Shown: positions 1 through 5,627 of the stretch, piece by piece
Layout: every line of letters starts with the position of its first letter
How positions within the stretch are numbered: the stretch's first letter is position 1
DNA from: Thioalkalivibrio sp.
Lineage (GTDB): Bacteria > Pseudomonadota > Gammaproteobacteria > Ectothiorhodospirales > Ectothiorhodospiraceae
DNA length: 5,627 bases
NCBI GenBank assembly: GCA_007133115.1
Contig: SLNI01000039.1
Coordinates: 1-5,627, forward strand
Direction of reading: 5' to 3'
Program-made: the position numbers and the translations under genes
The notes under the pieces: model-generated
Database searches by the model: none
The model's input: only the letters and a program-made list of their open reading frames with translations
Told to the model about the DNA's origin: nothing

Positions 1-41
1 AGCGACGCTTGCAGATCCGGATTCAGGCCCGGGCGGATTGA

Positions 42-1541
<1,500 letters not shown>

Positions 1542-1557
1542 AGGCGGGTGTTCGGGA

Positions 1558-4170
1558 TCAGCCGGCTTCGGGTTGGTAGCAGAGCAGGCGCTGGTGCACG
1601 ACATCAGCGCTGAGGCGCAGGCCGGTGGCGCGGACATCGAACGCGGTTACGGCCGCCGCCACCTCGGGATCGGACGCTTCCTCGGCCTCCGATGCAATGC
1701 GCGCGCTGGCCGGGAGTGCATTGAGCCACCCCGGGTTGTAGCGGCTTCCCGGCTGCCGCGGAAACAGCGCCACATAGGCGATGCCGGACTCGACCAGATC
1801 CTGAAAGAAGTGCGAGCCGAACGAGAGGTCGGGTGTCATGTGCTCGCCGATTTCCGCGACTTCCGCGATCACCGCGCTCCGATTGATGTCGGCGAAGCGG
1901 ATGGGCACCCCCAACTCCGGGGTGCTGGTGCCCCAGCGGCCGGGGCCGATCAACAGGGTGGGGCAGTCCTCACGCTGGGCGATGCCTCGGTTGAACCGGC
2001 CCACGAGACGAGCGACGGCGTACTTCTGGCTCTGCGACAGCGCGCCGTAGCGGCGGCCGTCCACCCGGATCACGCGGCTGATCGGCTGGTCGATATTGCC
2101 GCCCATGAAGTGTCCCGTCGTGGAGAAAAGCACGCGACGGTCGGGGACGTCCGAAGGGATTTTCACGCGTTGTCCCGGGCCCACGGTCTGCAGCGGGCGG
2201 CATTGCACCAGATTCAGGGTCGGCGTACCGTCCGGCGCGAGCTGAGCGGTGAATTCGATGTCGACCGGGTACGCGTACGCAGCCTCGAGCGTCTGCAGCA
2301 TGCGCCGGAGCAGCGGGCCAAACGCGGTTCGATCGAGCAGAGGGGCGAAGGTCACTCGCCAGACCGGCGTTCCCTTGTGCGCCCTCGAGCGCTCGGTAGC
2401 CTCCCGGTCGAGCTCGGCGCACCAGTGCAGGGGCAGGTCGGGGGCGACTGCGGCGAGTTCCCGCAACGGTAATGTCCGCAGCCGATTCTCGTTGACGTCC
2501 AGCACATCGATGTCGTGCTGGGAGAATCGTCCGGCGTCGTTACTATCCCCGAACGGCAGACGGTGGGGTTGGTCCAGTGCCACCACCCGGGCGTGGTCGC
2601 CCTGGATCCGATCCACGGCCCGCGTTCCGAGACCCACCACCAGTCGCAGCATGCCCGCTGCCGGGTCGAGGCTGGGATCCCAGACGAAGATGTTGCGCGA
2701 TACACCGACACCCGCGCAGTCCGGCAGGTAATGGCGTCCGTGGTAACGCCCGTTGACCCGCTGCATCAGCAGCGCCATCGGTTCTTCCATCTGCTCCAGG
2801 CCGCGTTGGCGGCGATAGACCAGGGCATCGTCGCTCATGGTGCTGGCGAACACCCGGCGGATGGCGTCCTCAAGTTCCGCGAGGCGCTGCTGCGGCGATC
2901 CCTGATTCACGCAGAACAGACTCTCGTACTTGCCCGCAAAGGCGTTGCCGAAACCGTCCTCCAGCAGGCTGCTCGAACGCACGAGGAGCGGGTACTGCCC
3001 GAAATGATCCAACATGCGTTCGAGATCCAGCCGGACCTCCTCGGGCAGCTCCCCCTCCAGCATGTCCGCGTGGAGGCTCCTGGCCTCGCTGAAGAAACCG
3101 TCCGGAGTGCGTTGGCGCATCACCCGGCTCCACCACCCGTTGTGAACGAGGTAGGAGTAATAGACGTCGGAGCCCAGATAAAAGGAGTCGTGCGGATCGA
3201 GGTGGGGTTCCCAGAAATCCGGATCCTCCCGTTCCAGGATCCGGCGCGCGAGGAGCATGCCGACGGCCTTGCCCCCGATGAAACCGCTGCCGATCATCCG
3301 GCCACGGATCGCGATCAGGTCCTGCAGATCGAGATGGCGCCGCGCCAGTTCGAGAACACGCTCATCGCGGCCGATCAATACCCGGAACAGCCGATCGAGA
3401 ACCTCCGTCCGACCTGGCTCCGGGGTCTCCGGTGCGGCCAGATCCGATGCTTCCAGAAACAGACGGTCCCAGTAATCCATCTGGCAGACGCTTTCGCTGT
3501 CGCGACGCAGCAGCGTGGCCTGCAGCCGGGTGGCGGTGCTGCTGTCAACGACCGGCTCGAACCGGCCGTCTCGATGGGTGTGGGGCAGAAACATGGTCGG
3601 GGATTGCCGGCGCCAGACCTTGACCGGTTGCAGGTACCGTTCGTTGCCGGCGTGGCGCACGTCGATGAGAACCTGGGTGGTCTCCCGGATCCGCGCCATG
3701 GTGCGGTGTGAATGGGCCTGGGACAGCAGTCCGAAGTAGGCGACGGTATCGAGTTCGTACAGGTAGGGGCAGACCACCCGGAACAGGTTGCCGATCATCA
3801 GGTCGGTGGCCCAGGCGGCCAGGAGATCGGAAAGACAGTCGAATACGTAGAACGCACCGCGACCATGGTCGGTGATGAGCTGATGCACGTGGCGTGTGAA
3901 GGCCTCGAACCCTTGCAGGGCATCGACACGGACGATGTGTACCTGCGGGCCCGGGGCCACCAGGGGCGCATGGCGTCCGAAGCGGAGGTAGATGATCGAA
4001 CGCCCCTGCTCGGCGGCGGCCGCAACGAAGGGGGGCACGAAGTGCCGGTAGTCCTCGATGTCATCGACCCGCCAGACGACATTGTCGCCGATGCGCAGGC
4101 TATCGAGGACACGGTCCAGCTCTCCGAGGCCGGTGGATACGGAGCCACCGGGATGTGGTGTTCCCATCAT
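1558..4170 (-). CDS. PEP synthase/PPDK-like ATP-grasp protein with KaiC-like N-terminal domain; no PEP-domain
   Basis: The product is 870 residues from the ATG at 4170. Residues about 10-200 resemble a KaiC/RecA core: STGLGELDRVL (12-22), a Walker-B-like AFYVFDCLSDL (106-116) and a KaiC-like VKVWRRQSP (183-191). The Walker A loop is gone; IGDNVVWRVDDI stands in its place. Residues about 290-662 are the nucleotide-binding ATP-grasp part of PEP synthase/PPDK: GSGFIGGKAVGM (295-306, K301), LLVRSSSLLED (395-405, R398), VDIEF (636-640, E639) and NLVQCRPLQT (653-662, Q656, R658). Residues about 680-870 form a further domain with LIGPGRWGTS (740-749) and GSHFFQDL (785-792), which I know only from uncharacterised PPDK-like proteins. 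The phosphohistidine GGxTxHAA motif and the C-terminal PEP/pyruvate barrel are absent, so a PEP synthase label would mislead. ATP binding is likely; the acceptor is unknown. It lies 51 nt downstream of the CBS gene. The in-frame ATG at 4203 (881 residues) is possible but has no clear ribosome site, whereas GAAGGCGG (4177-4184) precedes 4170. Confidence 0.88.
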   Translation of the reverse strand: MMGTPHPGGSVSTGLGELDRVLDSLRIGDNVVWRVDDIEDYRHFVPPFVAAAAEQGRSIIYLRFGRHAPLVAPGPQVHIVRVDALQGFEAFTRHVHQLITDHGRGAFYVFDCLSDLLAAWATDLMIGNLFRVVCPYLYELDTVAYFGLLSQAHSHRTMARIRETTQVLIDVRHAGNERYLQPVKVWRRQSPTMFLPHTHRDGRFEPVVDSSTATRLQATLLRRDSESVCQMDYWDRLFLEASDLAAPETPEPGRTEVLDRLFRVLIGRDERVLELARRHLDLQDLIAIRGRMIGSGFIGGKAVGMLLARRILEREDPDFWEPHLDPHDSFYLGSDVYYSYLVHNGWWSRVMRQRTPDGFFSEARSLHADMLEGELPEEVRLDLERMLDHFGQYPLLVRSSSLLEDGFGNAFAGKYESLFCVNQGSPQQRLAELEDAIRRVFASTMSDDALVYRRQRGLEQMEEPMALLMQRVNGRYHGRHYLPDCAGVGVSRNIFVWDPSLDPAAGMLRLVVGLGTRAVDRIQGDHARVVALDQPHRLPFGDSNDAGRFSQHDIDVLDVNENRLRTLPLRELAAVAPDLPLHWCAELDREATERSRAHKGTPVWRVTFAPLLDRTAFGPLLRRMLQTLEAAYAYPVDIEFTAQLAPDGTPTLNLVQCRPLQTVGPGQRVKIPSDVPDRRVLFSTTGHFMGGNIDQPISRVIRVDGRRYGALSQSQKYAVARLVGRFNRGIAQREDCPTLLIGPGRWGTSTPELGVPIRFADINRSAVIAEVAEIGEHMTPDLSFGSHFFQDLVESGIAYVALFPRQPGSRYNPGWLNALPASARIASEAEEASDPEVAAAVTAFDVRATGLRLSADVVHQRLLCYQPEAG

Positions 4171-4221
4171 GTCAGGCCGCCTTCGGGAAAACGGAAGCCG
4201 CATGGCCCACTAGAGAAGGAT

Positions 4222-4689
4222 TCACACCGGCGGGCGGGTATCGACCTCGCGTTTGTGCTCGCGGCGGATCAACCGGACCAGGTCGGTCAGTTCGCCGGCC
4301 AGGAACTGCAGCAGGTCGTCCATCGCCAGGATGCCGGTAAGCTCGCCCTCCGCGTTGACCACCGGCATGCGGCGCACACCCATCGCGCGCATGCGCAGGA
4401 TCGTTTCCCAGACACCGTCCGTCTCGCGCCCGGTCAGCAGTTCGGGCCCCATCAGGCCGCCCGTCAGCAAGGCTTCCTCGGGTGCCTCCCTGGCCATGAC
4501 CTCGACGACCAGGTCACGGTCGGTCACGATTCCCAATGGCCTTGTCGGGGTCGCCGAGGTCACATCGACGACGATCAGGCTTCCGACGTGGTGATCGCGC
4601 ATCAAGCGGGCCGCCGCGTAGACGGAAGCCTTGCGGTCGATCGTGACCACGTCCCGGTTGCAGATTTCCCCTATCTCGCCCACAGACAT
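4222..4689 (-). CDS. Two-CBS-domain protein (putative adenine-nucleotide sensor)
   Basis: The product is 155 residues and consists almost entirely of one CBS pair. CBS1 spans about residues 8-68 (NRDVVTIDRKASVYAAARLM, then VGSLIVVD and GIVTDRDL at 53-60). CBS2 spans about 80-132 (LMGPELLTGRETDGVWETI, then GVRRMPVVNAEGELTGILAMDDLL). A charged helical tail, LVRLIRREHKREVD, follows. There is no signal peptide or membrane segment, so it is cytoplasmic. CBS pairs typically bind AMP, ADP, ATP or related ligands and regulate a partner; the ligand here is not visible. The ATG at 4689 is chosen because AAGGAG (4696-4701) lies 6 nt upstream and the CBS homology begins at once; the frame extends further upstream to about 5013 but shows no homology. 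It is the first gene of a likely operon, with the ATP-grasp gene starting 51 nt (or 18 nt for the alternative start) after its stop. That suggests it may tune the ATP-grasp protein, which is an inference. Confidence 0.92.
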   Translation of the reverse strand: MSVGEIGEICNRDVVTIDRKASVYAAARLMRDHHVGSLIVVDVTSATPTRPLGIVTDRDLVVEVMAREAPEEALLTGGLMGPELLTGRETDGVWETILRMRAMGVRRMPVVNAEGELTGILAMDDLLQFLAGELTDLVRLIRREHKREVDTRPPV

Positions 4690-4695
4690 GCAAAA

Positions 4696-4701
4696 CTCCT
4701 T
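4696..4701 (-). promoter_or_regulatory. Ribosome binding site of the CBS gene
   Basis: AAGGAG on the minus strand lies 6 nt before the ATG at 4689. It is close to consensus and decides the start within a longer open frame. Confidence 0.85.
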
Positions 4702-4712
4702 CGATCGTTGTT

Positions 4713-4734
4713 GTTCACGTGAACCCGTACGGGT
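4713..4734. promoter_or_regulatory. Two overlapping perfect 12-bp palindromes in the CBS gene leader (putative operator)
   Basis: GTTCACGTGAAC (4713-4724) and ACCCGTACGGGT (4723-4734) are each perfect palindromes and share two bases. They lie 24-45 nt upstream of the CBS start codon and downstream of the putative -10 box, so they fall in the 5' untranslated region. Perfect palindromes without loops make weak RNA hairpins, so binding sites for dimeric DNA-binding proteins are more likely. I do not recognise either as the site of a known regulator. Confidence 0.5.
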
Positions 4735-4797
4735 CCGAAACTGCGTCCGCGCCAGCGCAACACGCGTCGTCGTCGGCTTCGAGCGGAGCGTGCCTTG

Positions 4798-4803
4798 ATT
4801 GTA
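4798..4803 (-). promoter_or_regulatory. Candidate -10 box for the CBS/ATP-grasp operon
   Basis: TACAAT on the minus strand matches the sigma-70 -10 consensus at five of six bases. It lies about 110 nt upstream of the CBS start codon and beyond the terminator of the preceding gene. The -35 position at 17 bp reads CCCCTC, which is poor, so activation by a bound factor may be needed. Confidence 0.4.
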
Positions 4804-4809
4804 CGCTTT

Positions 4810-4828
4810 ACCCCCGCGCAGAGGGGGT
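4810..4828. repeat. Inverted repeat ACCCCC-N7-GGGGGT near the -35 region
   Basis: A 6-bp perfect inverted repeat with a 7-nt centre (4810-4815 and 4823-4828) sits 6 to 25 nt upstream of the TACAAT box on the minus strand. It occupies the place of the spacer and -35 element. It could be a regulator site or, less likely, a small hairpin; no run of U follows on either strand, so it is not a terminator. Confidence 0.4.
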
Positions 4829-4881
4829 TGAAGCGAGCACCCCGCGGCCTGCATCGGCCTTTCCGCCGCGGTGGATCGGGC

Positions 4882-4908
4882 AAAAAAAAACCGCCCCGGG
4901 GGGCGGCT
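4882..4908 (-). terminator. Rho-independent terminator after the 66-residue gene
   Basis: Read on the minus strand, CCGCCCCCCGGGGCGG (4891-4906) forms a GC-only stem of 6 to 7 bp. It is followed directly by nine T residues (4882-4890). It begins 22 nt after the stop codon of the small gene and separates that gene from the CBS operon. Confidence 0.93.
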
Positions 4909-4930
4909 GATGATCAGCATGTGCCCTTGA

Positions 4931-5131
4931 TTACTGCTTGGCCCAGGCGCTGTATCCGTCGGTCTTGCCCGCCAGTCCATCGTTGTAACCGGCATCGTAG
5001 GCCTCGGTGACACGCTGTTCTTCCAGCTTCGGGTTGTGCAGGTAGCCGCTCTGCCAGCCTAGTACGTAGGCATCATCGACGCCGGCGCTTTCCATCTTCG
5101 TGGACGTTTCGTAAAGGGTCTTCTTATCCAT
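4931..5131 (-). CDS. Small protein of unknown function with duplicated AYxxG(W/Y)xxG motif
   Basis: The product is 66 residues and I do not recognise a named family. It is rich in Tyr, Gly, Asp, Glu and Lys. There is no signal peptide or hydrophobic segment, so it is probably cytoplasmic. Two similar units can be seen: AYVLGWQSGYL (21-31) and AYDAGYNDGLAG (44-55). They are separated by the charged stretch HNPKLEEQRVTE. Helical segments with GxxxG-type spacing loosely recall the GYxxG pattern of ribosome modulation factor, but this is only a resemblance. The ATG at 5131 is chosen over the in-frame TTG at 5146 because GGAGG (5140-5144) lies 8 nt before it and would overlap the TTG. The gene has its own terminator and probably its own promoter, so it appears monocistronic. 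A good ribosome site, promoter and terminator argue that it is real and well expressed. Confidence 0.85.
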   Translation of the reverse strand: MDKKTLYETSTKMESAGVDDAYVLGWQSGYLHNPKLEEQRVTEAYDAGYNDGLAGKTDGYSAWAKQ

Positions 5132-5364
5132 GCCGTCTTCCTCCAAAAGTGGGATCCGCGACCGGGAGAGGCTTCACGGCCCGGGCCCCGGCTCGTCACA
5201 TAAACGCCGTGCAGTATAGGGCCACCGGTCGGGGCGACGTATATCCCCATCGAGAGGGTTAACCTAAGGAGTGGCTTGCTGCACCATGCACGGTCCCAGA
5301 ATCGGGCCCGCGCGATCGTTGGGACGTGGACCCGCTGGCCAACCCATGGACCTCCGGATCGATC
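5132..5364. other. Divergent intergenic region between the 66-residue gene and the Sel1-repeat gene
   Basis: This 233-bp stretch holds the ribosome site and -10 box of the minus-strand gene. It also has two short palindromes, GGCCCGGGCC (5178-5187) and GGTTAACC (5257-5264). A Shine-Dalgarno-like AAGGAG (+ strand, 5266-5271) lies too far from the Sel1 start to serve it. I find no convincing sigma-70 promoter for the plus-strand gene. Confidence 0.6.
5213..5218 (-). promoter_or_regulatory. Candidate -10 box (CTATACT type) of the 66-residue gene
   Basis: TATACT, preceded by C (CCTATACTG on the minus strand), lies about 82 nt upstream of the ATG at 5131. The -35 position at 17 bp (TACGTC) is poor. 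A CTATACT -10 with a weak -35 resembles promoters used by the stationary-phase factor sigma-S in gammaproteobacteria; sigma-S use here is inference. Confidence 0.5.
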
Positions 5365-5627
5365 ATGCAACTTTCTGACGACGACCTGATGAGCCTCGAG
5401 AGCGGCATTGCGGCTTTCGAGTCCAAGCACTTCTCGCAATCGATGCAGGCGCTGTACCCGCTGGCCGAGGCGGGCCACGTCGAAGCACAATACCGGGTGG
5501 CGATCATGTGCCAGAACGGTCTGGGCGTCGTACCCAAGCCGGAGGAGGCCGCTCGAATGATGCGCGCCGCGGCCGAGCAGGGTCACGCCATGGCGCAGCA
5601 CGGTCTCGGGTTCATGTACATGGAAGG
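5365..5627 (+). CDS. Sel1-repeat (TPR-like) protein, 3' end outside the window
   Basis: An open frame from ATG at 5365 runs past the window end: 87 full codons plus two bases. The visible part begins MQLSDDDLMSLESGIAAFES and contains Sel1-type helical repeats. The first (about residues 18-55) carries LYPLAEAGHVEAQYRVAIM followed by NGLGVVP. The second (about 57-87) carries EEAARMMRAAAEQGHAMAQ then HGLGFMYMEG. The spacing A-x-x-G-(H)-x-x-A-Q and the NGxGV turn are typical of Sel1-like repeats. Such repeats form a protein-interaction solenoid. No signal peptide is present, so this member is likely cytoplasmic; the partner is unknown. The ribosome site is weak (CCGGATCGATC before ATG). A GTG at 5326 in the same frame is an alternative start adding 13 residues without repeat character. 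It is transcribed away from the 66-residue gene. Confidence 0.88.
   Translation, partial: MQLSDDDLMSLESGIAAFESKHFSQSMQALYPLAEAGHVEAQYRVAIMCQNGLGVVPKPEEAARMMRAAAEQGHAMAQHGLGFMYME

Noticed and set aside
3..41. Frame open from the window edge, reading RRLQIRIQARAD then a stop; possible tail of an upstream gene
   Set aside because: Twelve codons are too few to tell a real gene end from chance.
2515..3711. 398-codon plus-strand frame inside the ATP-grasp gene, and similar frames at 1573-2472 and 3712-4722
   Set aside because: They lie opposite clear PPDK-like, KaiC-like and CBS coding sequence. They have no motifs and no convincing ribosome sites.
1558..4170. Straight annotation as phosphoenolpyruvate synthase (ppsA)
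   Set aside because: Only the ATP-grasp part matches. The phosphohistidine motif and the PEP/pyruvate barrel are missing, and two extra domains are present.
4842..4871. CCGCGG copies at 4842-4847 and 4866-4871, and GGCC-N6-GGCC between them
   Set aside because: The stems are short and self-complementary in GC-rich sequence, with no U-run and no position that suggests a function.
5210..5225. Sigma-54-like TGGCCCTATACTGCA on the minus strand
   Set aside because: The GG to GC spacing is 9 rather than the required 10, and the -24 element is incomplete. The TATACT reading explains it better.
5286..5378. 30-codon plus-strand frame starting ATG at 5286
   Set aside because: AAGGAG is 14 nt away, which is too far, and the translation is arginine/proline/glycine-rich low-complexity sequence typical of non-coding GC-rich DNA.
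5059..5601. 180-codon minus-strand frame across the divergent region and the Sel1 gene
   Set aside because: It overlaps the Sel1 repeats on the other strand and the small gene in another frame, and its translation is low in pattern.

Overview
This is a GC-rich bacterial chromosomal window. The genes are closely spaced and coding bias is strong, so many long antisense shadow frames appear. The glutamate dehydrogenase resembles the enterobacterial type. Together with the base composition, this suggests a high-GC proteobacterium, perhaps a gammaproteobacterium of the purple-sulfur/Ectothiorhodospira kind. That placement is an impression from gene content, not a measured result.

Layout, left to right. 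(1) A non-coding leader at 1-191 precedes gdhA (192-1541, +), a complete 449-residue NADP-type glutamate dehydrogenase with all catalytic lysines. (2) Convergent to gdhA, with only 16 bp between stop codons, is a large minus-strand gene (1558-4170). It encodes an unusual ATP-grasp protein of the PEP synthase/pyruvate phosphate dikinase (PPDK) N-terminal family. It carries an N-terminal KaiC/RecA-like domain whose P-loop is lost and an uncharacterised C-terminal domain. The phosphohistidine and PEP/pyruvate domains of true PEP synthases are absent. (3) Immediately upstream on the same strand (4222-4689) is a two-CBS-domain protein, so the two genes form a likely operon. Its leader contains a -10 box, an inverted repeat, and two overlapping perfect 12-bp palindromes that look like an operator. 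(4) A strong Rho-independent terminator (4882-4908, minus) ends a single-gene unit encoding a 66-residue protein with a duplicated AYxxG(W/Y)xxG motif (4931-5131, minus). A CTATACT-type promoter lies upstream of it. (5) Divergent from it, a cytoplasmic Sel1-repeat protein begins at 5365 (+) and runs off the window.

The most interesting unit is the CBS protein plus the truncated-architecture ATP-grasp protein. CBS pairs commonly bind adenine nucleotides, and the ATP-grasp domain keeps its nucleotide-binding residues but lacks the usual phosphate-relay parts. An adenylate-responsive phosphotransfer or regulatory module with an unknown acceptor is a reasonable hypothesis. gdhA and the Sel1 gene show no sequence-level link to this unit beyond adjacency. 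No tRNA, rRNA, CRISPR array, insertion sequence or prophage gene was seen.
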